Assembly (NCBI GenBank): GCA_022828225.1
Contig: JAJEJG010000010.1
Span: 1-36,954, forward strand
Reading direction: 5' to 3'
From: Nitrospirales bacterium
GTDB taxonomy: Bacteria > Nitrospirota > Nitrospiria > Nitrospirales > UBA8639
DNA: 36,954 nucleotides
Shown here piece after piece: positions 15,883 to 24,543 of this stretch (its first letter is position 1; each line of letters starts with the position of its first letter). The position numbers and the translations under genes were made by a program. A model generated the notes under the pieces. It did not search any database. It was not told where the DNA came from and was given only the letters and a program-made list of their open reading frames with translations.

Positions 15883-17652
15883 ATGAATGAGAACAGACAG
15901 AAGCATTCACTTGATCCAAGCATGAACCATCAGACCTTCGCTGTGGGACCATACGACGAGGCCGTGCGTGCCGCGCTGGATGATTTGCAAGCCAAGGATT
16001 TCGTTCGCAGGCTCTGGGCCAAGGATCCCGCGCTGTGGCATGAAGATCCCGCACATCAGGTCATCATTCGCAACGCCCTCGGTTGGTTGACCGTTTCCGC
16101 AGAACAGATCCGTGACATTTCACGCTTGCAGGCGTTTGCCGGCGAAATCAAAACCGCCGGGTTCACTCATCTCCTTTTGTTGGGTATGGGCGGGAGCAGC
16201 CTTTGTCCTGAAGTATGCCGGATGACCTTCGGCGTCATCTCCGGCTATCCTGAACTGCACGTGTTGGATAGCACCGTTCCCTCGCAAGTGAGGAGTTTTG
16301 AAGAACAAGTCGATCTCGAACGGACGCTGTGTATCGTGGCGAGCAAGTCGGGTTCAACCACCGAACCGTTGGTCTTTCAAAAATATTTCTTTGAACGAAT
16401 ACGCCGGATCAAGGGCGATCGCGCGGGGGAGAATTTTATCGCGATCACCGATCCGGGTTCTCTTTTGGAAGGCCTGGCCCGGGAACTCCGGTTTCGAGAG
16501 ATTTTCCCCGGTACGCCCGACATTGGAGGACGTTATGCGGCCTTGTCCAACTTCGGCACGGTGCCGGCCGCTGCAATGGGCGTGGACGTCGAAGCGCTTC
16601 TGCATCGGGCTGAACGCATGCGTCAGCATTGTGATGCGACCGTGTCCGCTCCGGACAATCCCGGGATCACGTTGGGAGCGGTCTTGGCGACATTGGCCCA
16701 AGCCGGTCGTGACAAGGTGACGTTTGTCACCTCTCCCGCCATCAGCGATTTGGGGGCCTGGTTGGAGCAGTTGATTGCCGAAAGCACGGGGAAAGAAGAC
16801 AAAGGCGTCATCCCGGTGGACGATGAACCGTTGGGGGAGGCAGGCGTCTACGGCGACGATCGCGTGTTCGTGTACATCCGTCATACGGATGGAGCCGTCC
16901 CGGAGCAGGATGCCATTGTCGATACCTTGGAGTCGGCCGGACATCCGGTCGTGCGCATTGATTGTGCGAGTTTACTGAATCTCGGGCAGGAATTCTTCCG
17001 GTGGGAAATGGCCACGGCCACTGCCGGCTCTCTGTTGGGAATCAACGCGTTCGATCAACCCAACGTCCAGGAAAGCAAAGACTTCACCAAGTCCTATCTC
17101 GAAGAATTCAAGAAGAGCGGGCGATTGCCGGAGGAAACACCCGTGCTTACGGACGGCGCCGTGCGAATCTTTGCCGATGATGAGAATCGTCAAGCGTTGG
17201 ACGGCGCGGCTTCGTTGTCCCGGGCGGTGGCTGCACACCTGTCTCGCGTACGAACGGGCGATTACGTGGCGATCAATGCCTACCTCGAGCGGACGCCCAT
17301 GGTTCACGATGCCTTTCAGCGTATTCGTGCTCTCGTTCGTGACGCCAAGGGAGTCGCTACGACGTTGGGGTATGGTCCCCGCTTCTTGCATTCAACCGGC
17401 CAACTCCATAAAGGCGGTCCCGCTTCCGGCGTATTTCTTCAGGTCACTGCCGATCAGGGCGAGGATCTGGACATTCCCGATGAGCCCTACTCCTTTGGGA
17501 CACTGGTTGCTGCTCAGGCTTTGGGGGACATGAAAAGTCTTTGCACGCGCAACCGGAGGGTGATCCGGATTCATTTCGGCCGTGACGTTGAAGCCGGCCT
17601 CAGGCGAATCCAGCAAGCGGTCGAGGATGCGTTGCCAGGACCATCTCAGTAA
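15883..17652 (+). CDS. pgi: glucose-6-phosphate isomerase (Pgi half of Tal-Pgi type)
   Basis: 589 residues. The body matches the isomerase half of bifunctional transaldolase-phosphoglucose isomerase proteins rather than classical Pgi. Sugar-phosphate (SIS) domain motifs are GMGGSSLCPEV near residue 104, LDSTVPSQVR near 128 and ASKSGSTTEPL near 152. Also present are GRYAALSNFGTVPAA near 225, GINAFDQPNVQESK near 390, and the catalytic-loop region FLHSTGQLHKGGP near 505. No transaldolase domain precedes it: only about 30 residues lie before the Pgi homology, and the DNA upstream is a REP doublet. It interconverts glucose-6-phosphate and fructose-6-phosphate, linking transketolase products to the zwf-gnd oxidative branch encoded opposite. 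The start is uncertain (ATG 15883 or 15922), as neither has a clear ribosome binding site. Confidence 0.88.
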   Translation: MNENRQKHSLDPSMNHQTFAVGPYDEAVRAALDDLQAKDFVRRLWAKDPALWHEDPAHQVIIRNALGWLTVSAEQIRDISRLQAFAGEIKTAGFTHLLLLGMGGSSLCPEVCRMTFGVISGYPELHVLDSTVPSQVRSFEEQVDLERTLCIVASKSGSTTEPLVFQKYFFERIRRIKGDRAGENFIAITDPGSLLEGLARELRFREIFPGTPDIGGRYAALSNFGTVPAAAMGVDVEALLHRAERMRQHCDATVSAPDNPGITLGAVLATLAQAGRDKVTFVTSPAISDLGAWLEQLIAESTGKEDKGVIPVDDEPLGEAGVYGDDRVFVYIRHTDGAVPEQDAIVDTLESAGHPVVRIDCASLLNLGQEFFRWEMATATAGSLLGINAFDQPNVQESKDFTKSYLEEFKKSGRLPEETPVLTDGAVRIFADDENRQALDGAASLSRAVAAHLSRVRTGDYVAINAYLERTPMVHDAFQRIRALVRDAKGVATTLGYGPRFLHSTGQLHKGGPASGVFLQVTADQGEDLDIPDEPYSFGTLVAAQALGDMKSLCTRNRRVIRIHFGRDVEAGLRRIQQAVEDALPGPSQ

Positions 17653-17663
17653 AGAGGTGAAGG

Positions 17664-17704
17664 CTCCCTCGCCCTTGGTGGGAGAGGGTCGGGGTGAGGG
17701 GGGA
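17664..17704. repeat. G/C-rich hairpin repeat between convergent genes
   Basis: Arms CCCTCGCCC (17666-17674) and GGGAGAGGG (17680-17688), followed by CGGGGTGAGGGGGG. It resembles widespread bacterial dispersed repeats, and lies between the convergent pgi and zwf. There is no T-run, so termination is not claimed. Confidence 0.5.
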
Positions 17705-17760
17705 GTACTGTCAACTAATAAGGGAAGACGTTGGTATAAGATAGCGTCCTGCAACCGGCA

Positions 17761-19275
17761 TCACACCAACCGCCATTGTTGGCCGTCGGTGGCGATCAGC
17801 TTGTCGGCTTCGACGGGGCCCCACGTGCCCGCGGGGTATTCAGGCAACCAGCGGCTGCCTTGGGCGTTCCAGCCATCCAGAATGTCCGTGATCCAGGCCC
17901 ATGAGGCTTCCACGGCATCGCGCCGCATGAACAGCGAAGCGTCTCCGGCCATCACGTCCAACAGTAACCGTTCATAGGCTTCGGGCGACGGCGCGGCAAA
18001 GGCATCGCCGTAGTTGAAGTTCATGTCCACGGGATGGGTCGTTGCCCGGCTTCCGGGATTCTTGGCCATAATCCTCAATGCCATACCCTCCTGGGGTTGA
18101 ATGCGAAACGTCAGCACGTTGGGGGCCTGGCGCTTTTCAGGGGAGGCGTTGAAGAGAATTTCCGGAATGTCTTTGAATTGCACGGCGATTTCCGAAGCGC
18201 GACGCGGCATGGCTTTGCCCGTTCGCAGGTAAAAGGGCACGCCCGACCACCGCCAATTTTCCACGTAACACTTCAGCGCCACGTACGTTTCCGTAGTCGA
18301 ATCCGTCCGGACGCCGGCCTCGTGCCGGTACCCCGGCACGGCTTGGCCTTTGACGGTACCCGGAGCGTATTGCGCGCGGACCGTGACACGCTCCACGTCC
18401 GTGCCGCGGATCGGCCGGAGGGAACGCAGGACCTCCATGCGGGCATTGCGCACGACGTTCGTATCCAACGAATAGGGCGGTTCCATGGCAATCAGGCAGA
18501 GGAGTTGGAGGATGTGATTCTGCATCATGTCCCGGAGTGCTCCGGCGTGTTCGTAATAACTGGCTCTGGTGCCCAAGCCCTCCTCTTCACTCACGGTAAT
18601 TTGCACGTGGTCGATGTTTTTATAATTCCAGATGGGCTCGAAAATACTGTTGGCGAACCGGAGTACCATGATATTCTGCACCGTCTCTTTCCCGAGATAA
18701 TGATCGATGCGATAGATTTGGGATTCTTCGAATACGTCGCCAATCGTCGTATTGATGGCCTTTGCCGATTCCAGATCGTGACCAATGGGTTTTTCAACGA
18801 TGACCCGGGAGACACGGTTCGGCAGGTTGGCCGGATAGACCAGCCCGGCATGCCGCAACCCTTCACATGAGGGTCCGAAGGAAGCAGGCGGAATCGCCAG
18901 GTAGAAAATGCGGTTGCCCGGCAAATTGAATTGGGCCTCGATGTCTTCGATTCGTTCGCGGAGCCGTTCATACATCGTGAGGTCTTCACTGGCTCCGGAG
19001 AAATAATGCAGTCGTCGCTCAAAGTCCTGCCATACGTCCTGTTGGAGAGACTGGCGGGAAAATTGCTCGACGCCGCCGTATGCCACCTTTCGGAATTCAT
19101 CGTCGCTCCAAGGCTTGCGTCCGATTCCGACCACGGCATAGTCGGCGGGAAGCAAGCCGTCCAGCCCCAGATTGTAGAGAGCCGGCAGGAGCTTGCGCTT
19201 CGTGAGATCCCCGGACCCTCCGAAAATAACGAGGGTACAGGGTTCGACTTGGACGCCGGAGTTGGTTTTGGTCAT
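17761..19275 (-). CDS. zwf: glucose-6-phosphate 1-dehydrogenase
   Basis: 504 residues, standard length. The nucleotide-binding site is LVIFGGSGDLTKRKLLPALY near residues 16-35, and the catalytic signature IDHYLGKETVQN lies near 194-205. VEKPIGHDL and FYLRTGKAMPRR are further conserved words. It oxidises glucose-6-phosphate to 6-phosphogluconolactone, producing NADPH (or NADH). It follows gnd by 10 bp on the same strand and is surely cotranscribed. Together with transketolase and Pgi on the facing strand it makes a pentose phosphate cluster. A 6-phosphogluconolactonase gene is not in the window. Confidence 0.96.
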   Translation of the reverse strand: MTKTNSGVQVEPCTLVIFGGSGDLTKRKLLPALYNLGLDGLLPADYAVVGIGRKPWSDDEFRKVAYGGVEQFSRQSLQQDVWQDFERRLHYFSGASEDLTMYERLRERIEDIEAQFNLPGNRIFYLAIPPASFGPSCEGLRHAGLVYPANLPNRVSRVIVEKPIGHDLESAKAINTTIGDVFEESQIYRIDHYLGKETVQNIMVLRFANSIFEPIWNYKNIDHVQITVSEEEGLGTRASYYEHAGALRDMMQNHILQLLCLIAMEPPYSLDTNVVRNARMEVLRSLRPIRGTDVERVTVRAQYAPGTVKGQAVPGYRHEAGVRTDSTTETYVALKCYVENWRWSGVPFYLRTGKAMPRRASEIAVQFKDIPEILFNASPEKRQAPNVLTFRIQPQEGMALRIMAKNPGSRATTHPVDMNFNYGDAFAAPSPEAYERLLLDVMAGDASLFMRRDAVEASWAWITDILDGWNAQGSRWLPEYPAGTWGPVEADKLIATDGQQWRLV

Positions 19276-19285
19276 ATCATCCTGC

Positions 19286-20185
19286 TCACGTTGACGTTTT
19301 CACCTTATGGCCGCCGAATGCATTCCGGAGCGCCGCCAGCATTTTTTCCGAAAACGATTCTTCCTGCCTGGACCGGAAACGGGTGAACAGCGCGGCGGAC
19401 AGGGTGGGTACCGGCACGTCCTTGTCCATGGCTTCCATCAGCATCCATCGACCTTCGCCCGAATCCTGAACGTATCCTTTCAAGCCGGCAAGCGTGGGAT
19501 CGTCTTTCAGCGCCGCGGCCCCGAGTTCCAACAGCCATGAACGCACGACGCTTCCATGCATCCACAGGTCGGCAATCCTGGGCAAATCAAGACGGTAATC
19601 GCTTTTCGACATCAATTCGAACCCTTCGGCATAGCCTTGCATGATGCTGTATTCAATGCCGTTATGGACCATTTTGACGTAATGGCCGGCCCCATGGCCG
19701 CCGACGTGCGCCCATCCGTCCGGCGGCGCCAGCGTGGTGAAGACCGGCCCAAGCCGGCGCACGACCGGTTCTTCGCCGCCGATCATCAGACAATAGCCGA
19801 TCCGGAGCCCCCAAATTCCCCCGCTGGTTCCGGCGTCGATGTAATGAATCCCTTTGGTTTCCAATTCGGCAGCCCGGCGCACGTCGTCGTGGAAGTTGGT
19901 GTTGCCTCCATCGATGATCACGTCGTCGGGGTCCAGCAGACCTGCCAGGGTCTGGACGGTCTCTTCCGTCGGCGCGCCTGAAGGGACCATCATCCAGACG
20001 GCCCGTGGCTTGGCCAGTTTCGAGACGAGATCTTGCAGCGAAGAAGATCCGATCGCTCCGATGCCCTCAGCCTGCGTCACGAGGTCCTGTGCCCGGTCGA
20101 AGACCAGCACCCGGTGATCGTCCTGCCGGAGCCGGGTGACCATATTCATGCCCATTTTGCCGAGTCCGATAAATCCGATTTCCAT
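19286..20185 (-). CDS. gnd: 6-phosphogluconate dehydrogenase (decarboxylating), short form
   Basis: 299 residues. This is the short (YqeC/GntZ-like) form, about 170 residues shorter than the classical enzyme. The Rossmann motif is GFIGLGKMGMNM at residues 4-15. DGGNTNFHDDVRRA, DAGTSGGIWGL and the catalytic-region HGAGHYVKMVHNGIEYS are all present. It oxidatively decarboxylates 6-phosphogluconate to ribulose-5-phosphate; short forms are often NAD-preferring. It starts the gnd-zwf pair, with GGAAGGGA in the leader just before the ATG. The 146-bp gap to the divergent amgK-like gene must contain its promoter, but no clear match was found on that strand. Confidence 0.94.
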   Translation of the reverse strand: MEIGFIGLGKMGMNMVTRLRQDDHRVLVFDRAQDLVTQAEGIGAIGSSSLQDLVSKLAKPRAVWMMVPSGAPTEETVQTLAGLLDPDDVIIDGGNTNFHDDVRRAAELETKGIHYIDAGTSGGIWGLRIGYCLMIGGEEPVVRRLGPVFTTLAPPDGWAHVGGHGAGHYVKMVHNGIEYSIMQGYAEGFELMSKSDYRLDLPRIADLWMHGSVVRSWLLELGAAALKDDPTLAGLKGYVQDSGEGRWMLMEAMDKDVPVPTLSAALFTRFRSRQEESFSEKMLAALRNAFGGHKVKTST

Positions 20186-20294
20186 ACGAGGTCCCTTCCT
20201 TTACGTGTCAATATGCTTTTGGGCGTGTATGAGCGGACAGTGGCCCGTCGCAAACTGAACCCTAGCTTACCTTTGGTTATCCCGATATTGCAAA

Positions 20295-20323
20295 GTGACA
20301 GGGCCGGCGAGACGCCTTATAAT
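20295..20323 (+). promoter_or_regulatory. sigma-70 promoter, probably giving a leaderless amgK mRNA
   Basis: GTGACA (20295-20300), a 17-bp spacer and a perfect TATAAT (20318-20323). The expected transcription start, about 7 bp downstream, falls at about 20330. The amgK ATG is at 20332 and no Shine-Dalgarno sequence is present, so the mRNA would be leaderless or nearly so. Confidence 0.6.
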
Positions 20324-20331
20324 TTGCCGGT

Positions 20332-21453
20332 ATGGGGCCTGAAGCCGTTTCTTCACCTCCTCGACCGGACCCGGCGCTGTTGGAGACGACGCTGCGGACC
20401 CGGTTGCCGTTTCGGGCCGAACTGGTTCGCAGCGTGCCGTTGTGCGGCGACGCGTCGAATCGGCGGTATTACCGGCTCGAGTTGAACAACGCCCCCATCT
20501 CTTCGCTGATCCTCATGCAGTTGGCGGACCCCGAAGGATTCAAGGTTTCGGAAGAAGCCGTAAGCGGAGCTGCCACGGATATCCGCGAGCTTCCGTTCCT
20601 GAATATCCTGCGGCCCTTGGCCCGGTCGGGGATCCCGGTCCCCGTTCTTCACTTTTATGATGAAGCCGCCGGGCTCCTGTATCTCGAAGATTTCGGTGAC
20701 CTGACCTTATTTCATGCGTGTCAGAGAGGTGGGGAATCCGCCGTTCGGCAATACTATCCGCTGGCTGTCGATACGTTGGTTCGGATCCACCTTCAACTGA
20801 CGGCGCGCGGTGCCGACGCCGATGACTGTCAAGCTTTTTCCCGCTCGTTTGATAAGCCGCTGTTGATGTGGGAATTCGAGCATTTTCTGGAATACGGCAT
20901 TTGGGCCAGGCGCGACAACAAACCGATATGCGCGGATGACGAACGGGCAATTCTCCAAGGGTTTGCAGCCATCGCCGAATGGCTTGCCGTCCAGCCCCGG
21001 GTGTTTACGCATCGTGATTATCACTCACGGAATTTGATGGTGCATGGCGACCGACTGGGCGTCATTGATTTTCAGGATGCGCTGCTGGGACCTGCCACCT
21101 ATGATCTGGCCTCGCTGCTCCGGGATTCCTACGTGGCGTTGGATGAAACGTTTGTCGATGAGATGATCGATCGATACGTCACCGGGATGTGTGCGGGACT
21201 CGAACCGGATGGGCAGGAGCGTCTGTTGTTGACGGATCGCACGGCGTTCCGGCGGCTCTTCGACTTCACGAGCATTCAACGCAATCTGAAAGCCGCGGGC
21301 CGGTTCGTGTATATTGACCGGGTCAAGGGGAACCCCAAATTCTTGGCGGACGTTCCCCGGACGTTGCGCTACGTGCGACGGAACCTGGAAAAATATCCCG
21401 AGTTGGAACCGCTCCTTCTGCATCTCACGCCCTATATTCCCGAATGGCGGTGA
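20332..21453 (+). CDS. amgK: aminoglycoside-phosphotransferase-fold kinase, AmgK-like (N-acetylmuramate kinase)
   Basis: 373 residues of the APH/choline kinase fold. The N-lobe contains GDASNRRYYRLEL and a VPVLHFYDEAAGLLYLEDFGD hinge. The Brenner motif is FTHRDYHSRNLM near residue 225, and the metal-binding IDFQDALLGPATYDL is near 243. In the AmgK-MurU route this kinase phosphorylates the anomeric carbon of MurNAc/GlcNAc recovered from peptidoglycan. The assignment rests on the next gene, 10 bp downstream, being a MurU-type nucleotidyltransferase. Length (373) is a little above the usual AmgK size of about 340. The start is taken at ATG 20332, directly below a good promoter. Another sugar or small-molecule kinase remains possible. 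Confidence 0.8.
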   Translation: MGPEAVSSPPRPDPALLETTLRTRLPFRAELVRSVPLCGDASNRRYYRLELNNAPISSLILMQLADPEGFKVSEEAVSGAATDIRELPFLNILRPLARSGIPVPVLHFYDEAAGLLYLEDFGDLTLFHACQRGGESAVRQYYPLAVDTLVRIHLQLTARGADADDCQAFSRSFDKPLLMWEFEHFLEYGIWARRDNKPICADDERAILQGFAAIAEWLAVQPRVFTHRDYHSRNLMVHGDRLGVIDFQDALLGPATYDLASLLRDSYVALDETFVDEMIDRYVTGMCAGLEPDGQERLLLTDRTAFRRLFDFTSIQRNLKAAGRFVYIDRVKGNPKFLADVPRTLRYVRRNLEKYPELEPLLLHLTPYIPEWR

Positions 21454-21463
21454 AGACGATCCC

Positions 21464-22198
21464 ATGAAAGCCATGGTCCTGGCAGCGGGTCTCGGCATCC
21501 GGCTTCGTCCGTTGACGGAGTCCGTGCCAAAACCGCTCTTGCCCTTGGGCCCCTATCCCCTTCTCGTGTGGAATCTCCTGTTGCTGCGTCGCCACGGCGT
21601 TGAGCACGTGATGATCAACCTGCACTACCTCGGCGAGCAGATCAGGCAAACATTGGGCGACGGGTCGCAATGGCGCATGCAGCTTTCGTATTCGGAGGAA
21701 CCGGTGTTGCTGGGAACGGGTGGCGGCATCAAACAGGTCGAAGAGTTCTTTGAGGGCGGCCCGTTTCTCGTGGTCAACGGGGACACGATTGCGGATCTGG
21801 ATTTGTCCGAATTGGTTGCGCGTCATCAAAAAGAAGAGGCGCTTGCCACCATGGCGATCCGTGATGATCCCGACGTCGAGCGTTGGGGCGTGATCGAGAC
21901 AGGTGAGGAGGAGCGGGTCTTGCGCATTCAGGGAAAAGGACGTGCGGCTCAAGAGGACGACGTGCCCCCGTGCCGCCGCATGTTTGCCGGGATCCACGTG
22001 CTCGATCCGGTTATGCTGCGCCACGTTCCGCGAGGAAGTTTCTCTTCAATCATTGATGCCTATGTGTGGTGGCTGCAACGAGGAGCCACGGTCGCGGGAT
22101 ACGTGTTTCCCGGGTATTGGTCGGACGTCGGGACACCCGAGCGTTATGCTCAGGTTCAACGTGACGTCGCCGCAGGCATCGTCAACGTTCCCGAATGA
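21464..22198 (+). CDS. murU: sugar-1-phosphate nucleotidyltransferase, MurU-like
   Basis: 244 residues. The N-terminal signature is AMVLAAGLGIRLRPLTESVP followed by KPLLPLG, the GxGxRxxPLT...PKP nucleotide-binding loop. GTGGGIKQVEEFF, VVNGDTI (metal site) and YWSDVGTPERYAQ near the end are typical. MurU makes UDP-MurNAc from MurNAc-1-phosphate and so lets recycled sugar bypass de novo synthesis (and fosfomycin). The ATG at 21464 lies 10 bp after the kinase stop; a longer in-frame reading would overlap the kinase and is rejected. An insertion around residues 150-170 (EERVLRIQGKGRAAQEDDVPP) is normal variation. Sure of fold, fairly sure of pathway because of the kinase partner. Confidence 0.82.
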   Translation: MKAMVLAAGLGIRLRPLTESVPKPLLPLGPYPLLVWNLLLLRRHGVEHVMINLHYLGEQIRQTLGDGSQWRMQLSYSEEPVLLGTGGGIKQVEEFFEGGPFLVVNGDTIADLDLSELVARHQKEEALATMAIRDDPDVERWGVIETGEEERVLRIQGKGRAAQEDDVPPCRRMFAGIHVLDPVMLRHVPRGSFSSIIDAYVWWLQRGATVAGYVFPGYWSDVGTPERYAQVQRDVAAGIVNVPE

Positions 22199-22207
22199 GA
22201 ACCGGTG

Positions 22208-23293
22208 ATGAAGACGTTGATCCCGGAAGAGTTTCTCCCACTGCTTCAGGACCTGGGTGAACAGGTTCTGGATGGGACATCCCTTTCACAATGCGTCGTG
22301 CGTCTGTGTGAGCAATTGACGCGACGCTGTTCGTATCCCCTGGTGTGGGTGGCGATACGAGAGTCTGACGGAGACCTCTCGGTGTATGCGCGGGCCGCTG
22401 ATCCCGGGTTGAACCCGGATTCGTCTTGGTTGACTGACGAGGAACGGCATTGCATGGACTCCGTTCTGAATACGCAAAAGACGCTTCATCTTCAGGCGGA
22501 GCGTGACCGGACCGGCGAGACGCCTTGTCTCGCGGGAGGGAGACCCTACCCGGCCCAACTTGTCGTTCCGCTCCGTACGCGAGATCTGATCATCGGTGTC
22601 CTGGCTCTCTATGGTACACAGCGGAACGCGTTCGATTCAGTCACGATTCAATGGGTTGAAACCTTTGCGAGGCACGTCTCGATCATCTTGTCCTTGGCCG
22701 CGGTTCGCAAGGAGACGGCAGCGCGGATATTTCACTTGACCCATCACGATCCCCTGACTGATTTACCCAACCGGATTCTGTTCGCCGATCGACTCAAGCA
22801 GGCATTGGCGCGGGCGAAACGGTATGGCCGGGGAGTCGGGGTTCTCTTCGTCGACCTGGATCAGTTTAAATCGATCAATGATTCCCTGGGTCACGAAACG
22901 GGTGACGCGGCGCTCAAAATCGTGGCGGAACGTTTGGTGCGTTGTGTACGCAGCACGGATACCATCGCCAGGCTCAGCGGCGATGAGTTTGCCGTGGTAT
23001 TGTCCGATCTGGCGCAAGGACAGGATGCCGGGCACGTTGCGCAGAAGGTCCTGGATGCCGTCTGTCGACCGGCAATCGTGGGTGACCGGACGATTCCAAT
23101 CACGGCCAGCATAGGCATTGCGTTATATCCTTTCGATGCCGCCGACCCCGATGCGTTGCTTGCGCAGGCTGATCGGGCGATGTATCGCGCCAAAGAGAAA
23201 GGCGGGCGGTGCCATCAATTCTGGTCCGCAGACATGGACGTACAGGCGTTTGATCGCCGCACGTTCGAGCGGAGCCGTGATTCAAAGCGTTGA
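22208..23293 (+). CDS. GAF-GGDEF diguanylate cyclase
   Basis: 361 residues. A GAF-like sensor domain covers about residues 10-165 (YPLVWVAIRESDGDLSV, QLVVPLRTRDLIIGVLALYG). A linker then leads to a GGDEF domain starting at LTHHDPLTDLPNRILF. The active-site loop reads LSGDEFAVVL, with Ser for the first Gly, a variant found in active cyclases. An RSTD inhibitory (I-site) motif lies exactly five residues before it. The Mg-binding FVDLDQFKSIND is intact. It should make cyclic di-GMP and be feedback inhibited. No EAL domain is attached. It starts 9 bp after murU; ATG 22208 is preferred over GTG 22205. The functional tie to cell-wall recycling is unclear. Confidence 0.9.
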   Translation: MKTLIPEEFLPLLQDLGEQVLDGTSLSQCVVRLCEQLTRRCSYPLVWVAIRESDGDLSVYARAADPGLNPDSSWLTDEERHCMDSVLNTQKTLHLQAERDRTGETPCLAGGRPYPAQLVVPLRTRDLIIGVLALYGTQRNAFDSVTIQWVETFARHVSIILSLAAVRKETAARIFHLTHHDPLTDLPNRILFADRLKQALARAKRYGRGVGVLFVDLDQFKSINDSLGHETGDAALKIVAERLVRCVRSTDTIARLSGDEFAVVLSDLAQGQDAGHVAQKVLDAVCRPAIVGDRTIPITASIGIALYPFDAADPDALLAQADRAMYRAKEKGGRCHQFWSADMDVQAFDRRTFERSRDSKR

Positions 23294-23493
23294 CAAAAAG
23301 CCACGTTTGTTGAAAAAAAACATCAACTAATCCGGCTCGGATGCGCTTCATCTGTTTTTGGGACGTTGTTCTCTTCTGATCTCATTTCCCTCTCGAAAGA
23401 GCTCTTGGCCAATATTGACAAGCCTTTTCGTCATTGACGATCGGTCCGTTCGACGCTTGTTTGAACGGTAACCCCTTCTCCAGTTTTGCAAAT

Positions 23494-23509
23494 TGGTCCC
23501 ATTATTGCA
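23494..23509 (+). promoter_or_regulatory. candidate sigma-54 promoter for the Pal-like lipoprotein
   Basis: TGGTCCCATTATTGCA has the invariant GG and GC exactly 10 bp apart and a perfect TTGCA at -12. The -24 half is incomplete (TGGTCCC against TGGCACG). Predicted start is about 23520, 93 bp before the gene. The rest of the gap 23294-23612 is A/T-rich and shows no gene. Confidence 0.35.
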
Positions 23510-23612
23510 TGTATCCTTTTTGGGTATAGGCAAGAGTCGTTTCTTCGGAAGCAAGAATCCGTGTCGTAAAGCACGGCTATGGAACAAGCAGCATCTGAGA
23601 AGGAGGTATCCT

Positions 23613-24431
23613 ATGAAAACACATCGATCAATCATCGTGGTCGCGCTGTCATGTCTGCTCCTGTTGATTTCGGCGTGTGGGAAGAAATCTATTCGTGGTG
23701 TCAGTGGAGTGGAAGATTCCTCTTCACTCGAGGGTATGGTTGCAGGTCATCTGGATGAGAACAACGTTTTCGATGAGGCCTTGACGCAGTTTGACGAGGC
23801 ATTGTCGGGAGACAGCGGGGACGCCGGAGCAGTCCAAGCTTTATCGGCCGACGATTTTACTGACGGTCAAGACGAAACCGCCCTTGTTGGAATGGGACAG
23901 GAGAGTCCCGGGTCCGTTTTCCCCGATTCGAACAGCAGTAGAGGATTGGGTTCTTCCGCGAGGGTTGGTGACATGGCAAATAACAATAGCGCGTCACGGG
24001 CACTGCCCCGGGATCAGTTGGCGGCGTCCGGCAATACGGGTGCTCATGATGATGCCGGGGGAAATGGCGCACATGATTCACAGGATCTCAGAGATGTTTT
24101 TTTCGCCTACGATAGTTGGCGGCTCTCCGAGCAGTCGCACCGAATTCTGGAAACCAATGCAAAGTGGCTCAAGGCACGCCCGCATGCTCGCGTGACCATT
24201 GAAGGGCATTGCGATGAGCGAGGGACGCAGGCGTACAATTATGTCCTCGGCGATAGACGAGCCGAGACGGCCAAACAGTTTTTGGTTCATCTAGGGGTTC
24301 CTGCCGGTCAAATGACGGTGGTCTCTTATGGCAAGGACCAGCCGGTGTGCCATGCCTTCAGCAAAGCCTGTTTCCAGTCCAATCGGCGAGTGCATTTTTC
24401 CATGGACGTGAACATGGCGTCACGTGACTAG
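23613..24431 (+). CDS. Pal/OmpA-type peptidoglycan-associated lipoprotein
   Basis: 272 residues. A lipoprotein signal peptide (VVALSCLLLLISAC, lipid on Cys at about residue 24) is followed by roughly 130 residues of acidic, Ser/Gly/Asp-rich linker and then an OmpA C-terminal domain. That domain has VFFAYDSWRLSE, VTIEGHCDERGTQAYNYVLGDRRA and VSYGKDQPVCHA...NRRVHF, the Pal consensus for binding meso-diaminopimelate in peptidoglycan. AAGGAGG (23600-23606) fixes the start at ATG 23613. It is longer than classical Pal (about 170) because of the linker. No tolB or ybgF lies nearby, so it may be an accessory Pal paralogue rather than the Tol-Pal component. Confidence 0.88.
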   Translation: MKTHRSIIVVALSCLLLLISACGKKSIRGVSGVEDSSSLEGMVAGHLDENNVFDEALTQFDEALSGDSGDAGAVQALSADDFTDGQDETALVGMGQESPGSVFPDSNSSRGLGSSARVGDMANNNSASRALPRDQLAASGNTGAHDDAGGNGAHDSQDLRDVFFAYDSWRLSEQSHRILETNAKWLKARPHARVTIEGHCDERGTQAYNYVLGDRRAETAKQFLVHLGVPAGQMTVVSYGKDQPVCHAFSKACFQSNRRVHFSMDVNMASRD

Positions 24432-24498
24432 AGCCGTAAGCAAAGATCTTCCTTTTCCTATATGCGTCCACTCATCCCTTGACAATTTCCGCCTTTCC

Positions 24499-24536
24499 TT
24501 CCCCTCCTTTGTAAGGAGGGGCGAGGGGAGGTAGAG
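24499..24536. repeat. palindromic repeat, family B
   Basis: The palindrome with arms CCCCTCCTT / AAGGAGGGG around TGT (24501-24521), followed by GCGAGGGGAGGTAGAG. It lies between two convergent lipoprotein genes. Confidence 0.85.
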
Positions 24537-24543
24537 CCGTTCA

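Noticed and set aside
17664-17704. Hairpin between pgi and zwf as a terminator
   Set aside because: G/C-rich stem but no T-run on either strand; matches a common dispersed repeat instead.
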